From CAWJNF01 sp963844235 (GTDB taxonomy: Bacteria > Actinomycetota > Thermoleophilia > Gaiellales > Gaiellaceae), in assembly GCA_963844235.1 (NCBI GenBank), contig CAWJNF010000005.1, positions 682,001 through 746,000 on the forward strand: DNA of 64,000 bases, in the 5' to 3' direction. The number at the start of each line of letters is the position of its first letter. Position 1 is the stretch's first letter. Positions 24,520 through 32,598 of the stretch are shown here, one piece after another. The position numbers and the translations under genes are program-made. The notes below the pieces were generated by a model. That model saw only the letters and a list, made by a program, of their open reading frames with translations. It did no database searches and was not told the origin of the DNA.

Positions 24520-26357
24520 GCTCGAAGTCAGTCGAAGAGCGAGAGCGAGTCGTCGTCAGATTCGCCGGTGACTCCGGCGACGGCATGCAGGTAGCCGGCG
24601 ATCGCTTCACGAACGCGACGGCCGTGCTCGGGAACGATCTGGCGACCCTGCCTGACTTCCCGGCCGAGATCCGGGCGCCGAGAGGAACGCTCCACGGCGT
24701 GTCGGCGTTCCAGATCCAGTTCTCCTCGCGCGACATCATGACGCCCGGCGACGAGCCGAACGTGCTCGTCGCCATGAACCCGGCCGCGTTGAAGACGAAT
24801 CTCGGGCTGCTCGAGAAGGGCGGCACGATCATCGCGAACGAGGACGAGTTCACCGCACGAAACTTCGACAAGGCGGGGTATGCGGCGAACCCGCTCGAGG
24901 ACGGCTCTCTCGACGGCTACCAGCTCTTCCGCGTGCCGATGGAGTCGCTCTCGCTGAAGGCGACCGAGGACATCGAGGGCGTGACGAAGCGGGAGGCCGA
25001 GCGGGCGAAGAACTTCTTCGCGCTCGGGCTCGTCTCGTGGATGTACGGCCGGCCCACGGACGTGACCGAGACCTGGATCGAGAAGCGCTTCGCAAGCAGG
25101 CCCGAGATCCGCGATGCGAACATGGGCGCCTTCCGGGCCGGCTGGAACTTCGGCGAGACGACGGAGGTCTTCGCCGTCAGGTACGAGGTGAAGCCCGCCC
25201 CCGCGGAGCCCGGCGTCTACCGCAACGTCAGCGGCACGGCCGCGCTCGCCTGGGGGCTGATCGCAGCGAGCGTGCGGAGCGGCCTCCAGTTGCTCTACGC
25301 GAGCTATCCCATCACTCCCGCGTCGGAGCTCCTGCACGAGCTGTCGCGGCACAAGAACTTCGGCGTCCGCACGGTGCAGGCCGAGGACGAGATCGCGGCT
25401 GCGAACCTGGCGCTCGGCAGCGCCTTCGGCGGCGGCCTCGGCGTCACCGGGACGAGCGGGCCCGGGATGGATCTGAAGTCCGAGACCGTCGGGCTTGCGG
25501 TCGCGCTCGAGCTGCCGATGGTGATCGTGGACGTCCAGCGCGCGGGCCCGTCGACCGGCATGCCGACGAAGAACGAGGCAGCCGACCTGCTGACGGCGAT
25601 GTACGGCCGCCACGGCGAGTCGCCCATCCCGATCGTCGCCGCGTACACGCCGGCCCAGTGCTTCGACACCGCGATGGAAGCGGCGCGCATCGCCATCCGC
25701 TATCGCACCCCGGTGATCCTCCTCACCGACACGTTCCTCGCGAACTCGTCCGAGCCGTGGCTGATTCCGGACGTCGACTCGCTCCCCGAGATCGACCCGA
25801 GCTTCGCGACGGAGCCGAACAGCGGTGACGGCTTCCTTCCCTACGTGCGAGACGAGAAGCTCGCGCGTCCCTGGGCGGTACCCGGCACGCCGGGGCTCGA
25901 GCACCGCATCGGCGGTCTCGAGAAGGAGGATGGAACCGGCAACATCTCCTACGACCCGATGAACCACGAGCTCATGACGCACCTGCGCGCCGCCAAGGTC
26001 GCGAAGATCGCCGAGGACATCCCGCCGCTCGCCGTCGACGACCCCGACGGCGACGCCGAGCTGCTCGTGCTCGGCTGGGGGTCCACGTACGGAGCGATCC
26101 AGGCAGCCGCACGCCGCGCGCGCGCGAGGGGGGGCAGCGTCGCGACGGCGCATCTCGTCCATCTCAGCCCGTTCCCCGCCAACCTCGGCGACGTGCTCGC
26201 GTCTTACGGAAGGGTCTTCGTGCCCGAGCTCAACATGGGCCAGCTCTCGAAGCTGGTCCGCGCCGACTTTCTCGTTCCCGCGGAGGCGTACTCGAAGGTG
26301 CAGGGGCTGCCGCTCACGGTCGGCGAGCTCGAGCAGGAGATCGAGAGGCGGCTGTAA
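24516..26357 (+). CDS. korA: 2-oxoacid:ferredoxin oxidoreductase, alpha subunit (gamma-alpha fusion, KorA type)
   Basis: Oxidises a 2-oxoacid (probably 2-oxoglutarate) to the acyl-CoA while reducing ferredoxin. 613 residues. The gamma domain lies at about 10-195 (VRFAGDSGDGMQVAGDRF; GTLHGVSAFQIQFSS) and the alpha pyrimidine-binding domain from about 235 (LYASYPITPASELLHELS; GTSGPGMDLKSET). It is fused in the order typical of KorA. The GTG start overlaps the preceding stop as read (GTGA). korB follows after 2 nt. The pair replaces or supplements the 2-oxoglutarate dehydrogenase complex, as in mycobacteria. Confidence 0.95.
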   Translation: MSSKSVEERERVVVRFAGDSGDGMQVAGDRFTNATAVLGNDLATLPDFPAEIRAPRGTLHGVSAFQIQFSSRDIMTPGDEPNVLVAMNPAALKTNLGLLEKGGTIIANEDEFTARNFDKAGYAANPLEDGSLDGYQLFRVPMESLSLKATEDIEGVTKREAERAKNFFALGLVSWMYGRPTDVTETWIEKRFASRPEIRDANMGAFRAGWNFGETTEVFAVRYEVKPAPAEPGVYRNVSGTAALAWGLIAASVRSGLQLLYASYPITPASELLHELSRHKNFGVRTVQAEDEIAAANLALGSAFGGGLGVTGTSGPGMDLKSETVGLAVALELPMVIVDVQRAGPSTGMPTKNEAADLLTAMYGRHGESPIPIVAAYTPAQCFDTAMEAARIAIRYRTPVILLTDTFLANSSEPWLIPDVDSLPEIDPSFATEPNSGDGFLPYVRDEKLARPWAVPGTPGLEHRIGGLEKEDGTGNISYDPMNHELMTHLRAAKVAKIAEDIPPLAVDDPDGDAELLVLGWGSTYGAIQAAARRARARGGSVATAHLVHLSPFPANLGDVLASYGRVFVPELNMGQLSKLVRADFLVPAEAYSKVQGLPLTVGELEQEIERRL

Positions 26358-26359
26358 CC

Positions 26360-27373
26360 ATGGCGACCGCCGCGAAAACCGACAAGAAGGCCTGGGAGTC
26401 CGACCAGGATCCACGCTGGTGCCCCGGCTGTGGCGACTACGCGATCCTGAGCACGGTCGCAGGGTTCATGCCGGAGGTCGGGCTGCCGCCCGAGCGGGTC
26501 GTCTTCATCGCCGGCATCGGCTGTGCCGGCCGCTTCGCCTACTACATGAACACGTACGGCATCCACGGCATCCACGGGCGAGCGCTGCCGCTCGCAAGCG
26601 GGCTCGCGGTCACGCGACCGGACCTCTCGGTGTGGGTGATCACCGGTGACGGCGACTCGCTCTCGATCGGCGGGAATCACCTCATCCACGCGCTGCGCCG
26701 CAACGTGCCGCTCAAGATCCTCCTCTTCAACAACCAGATCTACGGGTTGACGAAGGGGCAGTACTCGCCGACGAGCGAGGTCGGCAAGGTCACGAAGTCG
26801 ACGCCGTTCGGCGCCCTCGACCACCCGTTCAACCCGCTCGCCCTGGCGCTCGGCGCCGAGGCGACGTTCGTCGCCCGCACGATCGACGTCGACCGCGCCC
26901 ACCAGACCGAGGTGCTACGAGCGGCGGTCGCGCACAAGGGGACGGCCTTCATCGAGATCTACCAGAACTGCAACGTCTTCAACGACCACGCCTTCGACGC
27001 GCTCACCGACAAGCAGGAGAAGGCCCTCAACCAGATCCGGCTCGTACACGGACAGTCGATCCGCTTCGGGCCGGAGGACGAGCGCGGCGTCGTCCAGCGC
27101 CCCGACGGCGCCCTCGAGATCGTCGACGTCGCCGAGGTGGGGGAGGACGCCCTGCTCGTGCACGATGCACATCACAAGACACCGAGCCTCGCGTTCGCGC
27201 TCGCCCACCTCTCCGAGCGCCCGACGGGCCCCACCCCGATCGGCGTGTTTCGCGCGGTCGAGCGCCCCGTCTACGGCGAGGCCATGGAAGCCCAGCTCGA
27301 GGCCGCGAAGGCCCAGCTCGGCCCCGGCGATCTCGCCACGCTCCTGAACGCCGGCGACACCTGGATCGTGTGA
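26360..27373 (+). CDS. korB: 2-oxoacid:ferredoxin oxidoreductase, beta subunit (KorB type)
   Basis: The thiamine-pyrophosphate and Fe-S cluster subunit, 337 residues. Conserved features: PRWCPGCGDYAIL (Cys pair for the 4Fe-4S cluster), GIGCAGRFAYYMNTYG, the TPP/Mg motif GDGDSLSIGGNHLIHA (about 95-110) with FNNQIYGLTKGQYSPTS, and a late Cys in YQNCNVFND. The C-terminal 100 residues are the actinobacterial extension. A strong 12-bp hairpin follows the stop. Confidence 0.95.
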   Translation: MATAAKTDKKAWESDQDPRWCPGCGDYAILSTVAGFMPEVGLPPERVVFIAGIGCAGRFAYYMNTYGIHGIHGRALPLASGLAVTRPDLSVWVITGDGDSLSIGGNHLIHALRRNVPLKILLFNNQIYGLTKGQYSPTSEVGKVTKSTPFGALDHPFNPLALALGAEATFVARTIDVDRAHQTEVLRAAVAHKGTAFIEIYQNCNVFNDHAFDALTDKQEKALNQIRLVHGQSIRFGPEDERGVVQRPDGALEIVDVAEVGEDALLVHDAHHKTPSLAFALAHLSERPTGPTPIGVFRAVERPVYGEAMEAQLEAAKAQLGPGDLATLLNAGDTWIV

Positions 27374-27374
27374 G

Positions 27375-27400
27375 CGTGGGGGAGGCAGGCCTCCCCCACG
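27375..27400 (+). terminator. Strong hairpin after korB
   Basis: CGTGGGGGAGGC (27375-27386), loop AG, GCCTCCCCCACG (27389-27400): a perfect 12-bp stem just past the stop. There is no T-tract, but in such GC-rich genomes this form commonly ends transcripts. It separates korAB from the convergent peptidase operon. Confidence 0.6.
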
Positions 27401-27478
27401 AACCCCCTCCTGGCACTCGCTTCGCTCGCGCGTGTTGCACGGCCCGGACGCCGGCGGAGCCGGCATCCGAGCCCCTGA

Positions 27479-28153
27479 CTACCCGAGCAGCGTCGCCTCC
27501 AGAGGGGTTTCCCGGCCGGGCTCGACTCTGTAGGCCCGCTTGCCGGCTTGCGGCGTGACGACCGCGTGCAGGTCGGTCCCGACGTAGTGGAGCGCCGCCT
27601 CGGCGTCGACCGCTATCCCCGCGGGCAGATCGCCGCGATCGACCAGGTCGCGGTACACGGGACGGCGCAGCTCCTCGTCGTCGTAGTGGGGGCAGCAGCT
27701 CCCGGGCAGGAACCCGAGGGCGTCACCGACGGCCGTGAGCTGTGGGCCGAACGAGTCCGTCACTCCACTCTCGAACCAGCAGATCATGCCCGCGCTCGAC
27801 CCCGTGAGCACGACGCCCGCGTCCCAGGCTTCGTGCAGCACGCGGTCGAAGCCGTGGGCGCGCCAGATCGCCAGCATGTTCACCGTGTTCCCGCCGCCCA
27901 CCACGACGACGTCGTGCTCGAGCACGAGCTCTCGCAGGCCGGGCGGCGGCCACGGAAAGAACTCGAGCCGGGTCACCTCGGCGAGACCGGCGTAGAGGTC
28001 GTAGATCCGGAGAGAGGCCTGTGGATCCTCTGCGCAGGCGGTCCCCACCCAGAGCACCCGCGGTGGTCGGCGGCCGCTCAGCCCGAGGACGTAGTCCCGC
28101 ACGTGCTCTTCGAATGTGCCGCCGCCGATCGCGACGATCTGTCTCGCGGTCAC
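27479..28153 (-). CDS. Peptidase family S51 (peptidase E-like)
   Basis: A 224-residue class-I glutamine-amidotransferase-like hydrolase. The nucleophile Ser lies in VVLTGSSAGMICWFE (about 125); MTARQIVAIGGGTFEEH opens the protein and VVVGGGNTVNMLAIW precedes the active site. PepE enzymes cleave Asp-X dipeptides; Gram-positive relatives are less well characterised. The start is the GTG at 28153, which overlaps the upstream dehydratase stop. A longer reading to 28960 is a shadow of that gene. Confidence 0.9.
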   Translation of the reverse strand: MTARQIVAIGGGTFEEHVRDYVLGLSGRRPPRVLWVGTACAEDPQASLRIYDLYAGLAEVTRLEFFPWPPPGLRELVLEHDVVVVGGGNTVNMLAIWRAHGFDRVLHEAWDAGVVLTGSSAGMICWFESGVTDSFGPQLTAVGDALGFLPGSCCPHYDDEELRRPVYRDLVDRGDLPAGIAVDAEAALHYVGTDLHAVVTPQAGKRAYRVEPGRETPLEATLLG

Positions 28154-29061
28154 GCCGGGAACGACGCCGGCCGGTCGCAGGCGCGGCGCCAGAGGTCGTC
28201 GTCGATGTTGCGGCCCGTGACGACGAGCACAATAGGCCCCTCCTCGTCGACCAGGTAAGGCACGGCCGCAAGGGCGGCCGCGGCCGCACCTTCCGTGCGG
28301 ACCCCGGCGCGGGCGTAGGCGCCGACGGCTTCCGCGATCTCGCGTTCCGATACCAGCACCATGCGGCTCGTGACCTCGCCGAGCACGTCGACTGCGAGCG
28401 GGATGGCGACCCGCACGGCGAGGCCGTCGGCGAACGTCGCGCAGCGAGCGCACTCGACGACCTCGCCGGCCTCCCAGCACTCGACCATGACCGGAGCTTC
28501 CTTCGACTGGACGCCGACACGCTGTGTGCGCGGCGAGCGCTCGCAGAGCTCGAGGCCGATCCCGCCGAGCAGCGCGCCGTTCCCGAGCGGCACGACGACC
28601 ATGGCCGGCGGCTCGGGCGCCTGCGCGAGTATCTCCCGTGCGATGTCGCGATAGCCCTCGTACTGGGCGCGCTCGAGGCCGTCCACGAAGAACGGCAGCC
28701 CCGCCTCCGTAGCGAACGACCGCGCAGCATCCTTCGCCTCGTCGATGTCGCTTCCGGCGTGTCGCAGCTCGGCGTCGAAGGCTTCGATCATCGCTACCTT
28801 GGTGCGCGCTGCCTGCTCGGGCACGTAGACGATCGCCCGCATCTCCAGCCGCTTCGCCGCCCAGGCGGTCGCGGCCCCATGGTTGCCGGTGGAGGCGGTG
28901 ACGACGGTTTCCGCGCCGTCCGTTCTCCAGCCCTCGAGCGTCGGCAGCGCGCCGCGCCACTTGAAGGCGCCGAGCTCGTGGACGTCCTCCCGCTTCAGCC
29001 AGAGCGCCCGGGCGCCTGCCAGGTCCGGCGGGGCGGGCTCGAGTGGCGTCGCTTCCGTCAC
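28150..29061 (-). CDS. PLP-dependent threonine/serine dehydratase-like enzyme
   Basis: A 303-residue fold-type II PLP enzyme. The Schiff-base Lys is in LGAFKWRGA (about 34), the substrate loop is TASTGNHGAATAWAA (about 56), and the phosphate-binding loop is VPLGNGALLGGIGLEL. Closest in style to threonine dehydratase or phenylserine/hydroxyaspartate dehydratases; the exact substrate is not clear. No ACT regulatory domain, hence catabolic type. Fourth in the ppa operon, overlapping pepE by 4 nt. Confidence 0.88.
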   Translation of the reverse strand: MTEATPLEPAPPDLAGARALWLKREDVHELGAFKWRGALPTLEGWRTDGAETVVTASTGNHGAATAWAAKRLEMRAIVYVPEQAARTKVAMIEAFDAELRHAGSDIDEAKDAARSFATEAGLPFFVDGLERAQYEGYRDIAREILAQAPEPPAMVVVPLGNGALLGGIGLELCERSPRTQRVGVQSKEAPVMVECWEAGEVVECARCATFADGLAVRVAIPLAVDVLGEVTSRMVLVSEREIAEAVGAYARAGVRTEGAAAAALAAVPYLVDEEGPIVLVVTGRNIDDDLWRRACDRPASFPA

Positions 29062-29065
29062 GCCG

Positions 29066-29926
29066 TCAGCGTAGTGCGCCCAGGAGCCGTGCGGGATTCT
29101 CCTCGCAGACGCGGCCGGCCACGCCCTCGCCGAGGCCGAGCACGGCAGCGCGCGTCGGGCCAGGATCGATCACGGGCACGTCGCTTCCGTAGACGAGCTG
29201 GCCGGGGCCGAGCGCCGTCAGGCAGAGCTCGAGCGCACGCGGCCCGTAGGACGCCGTATCGAAGTAGACGTTCGGCCGCAGCGCTGCCCTCGCGTCGACC
29301 CCCCTGGACTGCAGCCGCTCGAGCTGCGCCGGCGCGCCTCCTGCGAGGATCGCGAAGAGCACGCGCAGCTGCGGAAAGCGGTCGGCGTCGCGGAAGAGCC
29401 AGGCCGCATAGGCGGCCTGCATCTGGGCCGTGTAGTCGACACCCGCAGCCCACCAGGCGGGCGCGCCTACCGGCGCCGGCCCTCGCGGCGGTCCGGGGTG
29501 GATGAAGAGCACCTGGCCGGCGGCCTCGAGCTCCTGCTGGAGGGGGTCGCACCCGGCGATGACCACCTCGGCCGAGACGCAGGCGCCCGCGAAGCCCGGC
29601 AGGCAGCGGCCGGCGGCAAGGGCGAGGAAGCGCCCGCCGGCTGCCGCCACGACCTCCTGGATCCCTTCGTCATAGGCGTCGCGAAGATCCGGATGCTGCT
29701 CGAGCTCACAGGTCGGCGCGGGAGAGATGAGGGCGGCGTCGATCCCGCTGCGATCGAGAAGCGCGAGGCGCTGCTCGGGCAGGTGCGCCGCGATGTCCGT
29801 CTCGAAGGGGCCTTCGCACGGCAGCTCGAGCAGCGAGCCGCGCAAGCGCGGCGGCTCGGTGCGCCGCTCGAGCGCCAGGACGAGCCGCTCCGGCCAGAGG
29901 TGTTGATGGACGTCCACGGTTCTCAT
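29066..29926 (-). CDS. Amidohydrolase-family metal-dependent hydrolase
   Basis: A 286-residue TIM-barrel hydrolase of the amidohydrolase_2 (COG2159) type. Metal ligands are suggested by VDVHQHLWPE near the N-terminus, LFIHPGPPRG (His, about 149) and YGSDVPVIDPGPT (Asp, about 250). ACMSD and related decarboxylases belong here; substrate unknown. It lies 4 nt upstream of the dehydratase and 37 nt after the lapA-like gene, inside the ppa operon. Confidence 0.87.
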   Translation of the reverse strand: MRTVDVHQHLWPERLVLALERRTEPPRLRGSLLELPCEGPFETDIAAHLPEQRLALLDRSGIDAALISPAPTCELEQHPDLRDAYDEGIQEVVAAAGGRFLALAAGRCLPGFAGACVSAEVVIAGCDPLQQELEAAGQVLFIHPGPPRGPAPVGAPAWWAAGVDYTAQMQAAYAAWLFRDADRFPQLRVLFAILAGGAPAQLERLQSRGVDARAALRPNVYFDTASYGPRALELCLTALGPGQLVYGSDVPVIDPGPTRAAVLGLGEGVAGRVCEENPARLLGALR

Positions 29927-29963
29927 GCCGGGGCGGGCTCGGGGCCCGGCCGCGACGGGCCGC

Positions 29964-30233
29964 TCAACGGCGCTCGTCGGGCGATCTGCGTTGCCGTCGC
30001 CCCCAGCGGATCAGCCGGTCGCCGAGAACTCCGAGGACGGCCGCGAGCAGGATGACGAGGAACAGCGGCGAGCTCGTCTCGACGAGGAACCAGTCGACCG
30101 TGACCCGCTGGTTGTTCGCCACGGCGAACCAGATGACGAGCGCGAGAAGGAGCGCACCGACGAGCACTGCCGGGCGGAGCAGGCGTCGCCGTGGGCTCTC
30201 GCTTGCTCTGTTCGGGCTCGGACTCGTCGCCAT
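29964..30233 (-). CDS. LapA-family (DUF1049) small membrane protein
   Basis: An 89-residue protein with a basic N-terminus, one helix (LLRPAVLVGALLLALVIWF), the motif VANNQRVTVDWFLVE and a second helix (LFLVILLAAVLGVLGDRLIR) with an Arg-rich tail. This N-x-x-V-x-V-D/N-F/W-x pattern is the LapA/DUF1049 signature. Relatives assist lipopolysaccharide assembly in E. coli, but this lineage lacks LPS, so its role is unknown. It starts 4 nt after the ppa stop. Confidence 0.85.
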   Translation of the reverse strand: MATSPSPNRASESPRRRLLRPAVLVGALLLALVIWFAVANNQRVTVDWFLVETSSPLFLVILLAAVLGVLGDRLIRWGRRQRRSPDERR

Positions 30234-30237
30234 CGGC

Positions 30238-30765
30238 CTACTCGGCGGCTCCTCCAGCGGGGCTGGGTGTAGCCGACTGCTCCTTTAGCCGACGACGGGC
30301 CTCGTCGATGACCACCATGGCCTCGGCTCGGTTGCCGAAGCCGCGCGTGGCCGTCTTCTTGCGCTCGAGATCCTTGTAGACCTGGAAGAAGTGCTCGATC
30401 TCGTCGCGGTACTCGGGCTGCAGGTCGTGGATGTCGTGCACGCGCAGCCAGGCGGGGTCGCGGCGGGAGGCGCAGATGATCTTCTCGTCCGAGCCCTTTT
30501 CATCGGTCATGTAGAAGACGCCGATCGGCCGGGCGCGAATACGACAGCCGGGGAAGGTCGGCTCGCCGACGAGCACGAGCGCGTCGAGCGCGTCGCCGTC
30601 CCCGCCGAGCGTGCCCTCGATGAAGCCGTAGTCGGCCGGGTAGCTCATCGACGTGAACAGGCGCCGGTCGAGCACGATCCCACCGAGGTCGCGGTCGAGC
30701 TCGTACTTGTTGCGCGACCCGCCTGGGATCTCGACGAAGACCACGACCTCCTCGGGTTGCGCCAC
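30238..30765 (-). CDS. ppa: Inorganic pyrophosphatase
   Basis: Hydrolyses pyrophosphate to drive biosynthesis. 175 residues, family I. The active site is seen in EIPGGSRNKYELD, YPADYGFIEGTLGGDGDALD (three Asp for Mg2+) and the VYKDLE region. The GTG at 30765 is chosen: a TATCGT box lies 7 nt upstream, and earlier in-frame codons are not conserved. It heads the leftward operon with lapA, amidohydrolase, dehydratase and pepE. Confidence 0.94.
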   Translation of the reverse strand: MAQPEEVVVFVEIPGGSRNKYELDRDLGGIVLDRRLFTSMSYPADYGFIEGTLGGDGDALDALVLVGEPTFPGCRIRARPIGVFYMTDEKGSDEKIICASRRDPAWLRVHDIHDLQPEYRDEIEHFFQVYKDLERKKTATRGFGNRAEAMVVIDEARRRLKEQSATPSPAGGAAE

Positions 30766-30772
30766 TGCGCGA

Positions 30773-30778
30773 ACGATA
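30773..30778 (-). promoter_or_regulatory. -10 box (TATCGT) of ppa
   Basis: Minus-strand TATCGT, 7 nt before the GTG at 30765. It decides the ppa start and indicates a leaderless operon mRNA. Confidence 0.45.
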
Positions 30779-30943
30779 GACACTGCCGGAGCCGGCGTGC
30801 CGGTGGCCAGCCGTACCCAGGGACGCCTGCTAGCGCCATTGATGCACCTCCCGGCTCCTGCGACGCTGGTTGCATCCTGCCAACCACCAGACGCGCCCGG
30901 CGACTCCATGAGCCTGCCGAGGCGCACACGAGAAAGGACCGCC

Positions 30944-31081
30944 ATGTTCGAGAAGGAGAGCCTCCAGGGCGTCGGCATCGGCCGGCCCTACGGCGCGGCC
31001 GCGGCCGCGCTCGAGACCCTCATCGCCGCCAAGCGGCTGCTCGGCGGGCACCGGCCGGCTGCCGCGACCGGTGGCCGCTAG
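30944..31081 (+). CDS. Small ORF of 45 residues with a good ribosome-binding site
   Basis: ATG 30944 is preceded by AGAAAGGA with correct spacing. The product starts MFEKESLQGVGIGRPYGAAA and ends in HRPAAATGGR, an Ala/Gly-rich peptide with one amphipathic helix (AALETLIAAKRLLGG). No family recognised. The -10-like TAGCGC near 30830 and the isolated position make a small regulatory or structural protein possible, but chance is not excluded. The rest of 30766-30943 holds only the divergent ppa promoter. Confidence 0.4.
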   Translation: MFEKESLQGVGIGRPYGAAAAALETLIAAKRLLGGHRPAAATGGR

Positions 31082-31149
31082 GAACGCTTGATCTTCAGGG
31101 CGGTGGCCTCCACGGGCCGCCGCCCGCGACCGCTCTCACCCGGGCCGGG

Positions 31150-32298
31150 TCAGGCTCCCGCCAGCGCCGGGTCGAGGATCGCAACGGTGCGAGCGCCTTC
31201 CGCCCGGCGGAGGCGCTGGAACGCGTCCTCGATGCCGTCCAGGTCGGTGACGTGCGAGACCGTGGCGCCGACGTCGAGGCGGCCTGCGGCGACGAGCTCG
31301 GCGAGCTCGACGATCTCCCGCGCCGGGTATCCCGAGCCGTAGAAGGAGCCGCGCAGCGACTTCTCCGAGAGGAAGTCGATCGCGGGAACGACCGCTTCGA
31401 CGCCCCGCGGGGCGAGCCCGACGACGATCGCGGTCCCGCCGGGCCGGATCGCGTCCCAGGCAAGCCGGATCGTCTCCGTGCTTCCGACGACCTCGAACGC
31501 ATGTCTGGCGCCGCCCTCGCCCGCGATGCGGCGGATCTCCCGGGCCGGCCTCTCTCCGCTTGCATCGACGGCGTGGGTGGCGCCCCGCGCGAGGGCTCGT
31601 TCGAGCTTCTCGGGGACTCGGTCGACAGCCACGATCGGCTCGGCCGCGGCGAGACGCAAGGCCGCGATCACCTGGAGGCCCACGCCGCCGCACCCGATGA
31701 CGCAGGCGCTCTCGCCGGCCTGCACGTGCGCCGCGTTGCGCACGGCGCCGAAGCCGGTCACGACGGCGCAGCCCACGAGGGCGGCATCACGGAGCGTGAT
31801 GCCCTCTGGGATCGGAACCGCGGAGGCCGCCGGTACGACGCAGCGCTCGGCGAAGCACGCGACCGCGAGGAAGTGCTTCAGCGGCGTTCCGTCCTGAAGG
31901 CGCAAGCGTGTCGTCCCGTCGAGCATCGTGCCCGGGAACGAGGCCTCGTTCGCCGTGCCGCAGAGATTGCCGCGGCCGGCGCGGCAGCTCGCGCATTCTC
32001 CGCAGGACGGGACGAACGAGAACGCCACCCGCACTCCGGGCCGCACGTGCTCGACTCCCTCACCGACAGCCTCGACGACGCCCGCCCCCTCGTGTCCCAG
32101 CACGGATGGGGCCCGATCGTCGCCCATGTGGCCGTCGGCGAGATGCAGGTCCGAGTGGCACACGCCCGTCGCAACAACCTTGACGAGCACCTCGCCGGCC
32201 CGCGGCGGGTCGAGGAGGACGTCTTCGACCGCGAGCGGCTGGCCGATCGCGTGCAGGACCGCCGCCCTGATCCGGGAGGGCTCAGGCGCGGACGGCAC
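31150..32298 (-). CDS. Zinc-dependent alcohol dehydrogenase (MDR superfamily)
   Basis: 382 residues. Catalytic zinc: VCHSDLHLADG (Cys), LGHEGAGVVEAVG (His-Glu) and a later Cys. Structural zinc: CGECASCRAGRGNLC. NAD-binding: VIGCGGVGLQVIAALRLAA (about 197). It resembles the class III/Rxyl_3153 group of actinobacterial NAD- or mycothiol-linked dehydrogenases, for an unknown alcohol or aldehyde. It lies 300 bp beyond the mandelate-racemase-like gene in the same direction, possibly the last step of that operon. Confidence 0.93.
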   Translation of the reverse strand: MPSAPEPSRIRAAVLHAIGQPLAVEDVLLDPPRAGEVLVKVVATGVCHSDLHLADGHMGDDRAPSVLGHEGAGVVEAVGEGVEHVRPGVRVAFSFVPSCGECASCRAGRGNLCGTANEASFPGTMLDGTTRLRLQDGTPLKHFLAVACFAERCVVPAASAVPIPEGITLRDAALVGCAVVTGFGAVRNAAHVQAGESACVIGCGGVGLQVIAALRLAAAEPIVAVDRVPEKLERALARGATHAVDASGERPAREIRRIAGEGGARHAFEVVGSTETIRLAWDAIRPGGTAIVVGLAPRGVEAVVPAIDFLSEKSLRGSFYGSGYPAREIVELAELVAAGRLDVGATVSHVTDLDGIEDAFQRLRRAEGARTVAILDPALAGA

Positions 32299-32598
32299 GC
32301 CGGTTGCTCACGGTGGACAGGTCGCTCGAAGCGCTCACACGAATTGGCTCGAACTCGTGACAGTGACGGCGCGATGCGGGCGTATCTCGTGCGGATCCGG
32401 GCGATACGCTAGCCGCGGGTGGCGGGTGGTTGATTCCCCACCCTGGGTGGGGAGTTGGGCGCGGAGCTGGGCACGGTGCTCCGGCACGCAGCTGGGCCCG
32501 GCGCTCGGCCGGGTGCTCGGCGCCGCCGGTGTGGAGCCGTGGTGGAGTCGCGCGGAGTCGCGACGCCGCGTGTGGCCTTTGGCACCTCACCTCCGGGG
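32299..32598. other. 300-bp gap upstream of the alcohol dehydrogenase
   Basis: No convincing gene. It contains a 9-bp perfect stem (TCCCCACCC 32435-32443, GGGTGGGGA 32445-32453) and loosely repeated GAGCTGGGC/GCTCGG units (32460-32520). The promoter of the dehydrogenase may lie at its left end. Confidence 0.5.

Noticed and set aside
27548..28258. Plus-strand open frames opposite the peptidase and dehydratase
   Set aside because: Shadow frames without motifs or ribosome-binding sites; the minus-strand genes have complete active sites.
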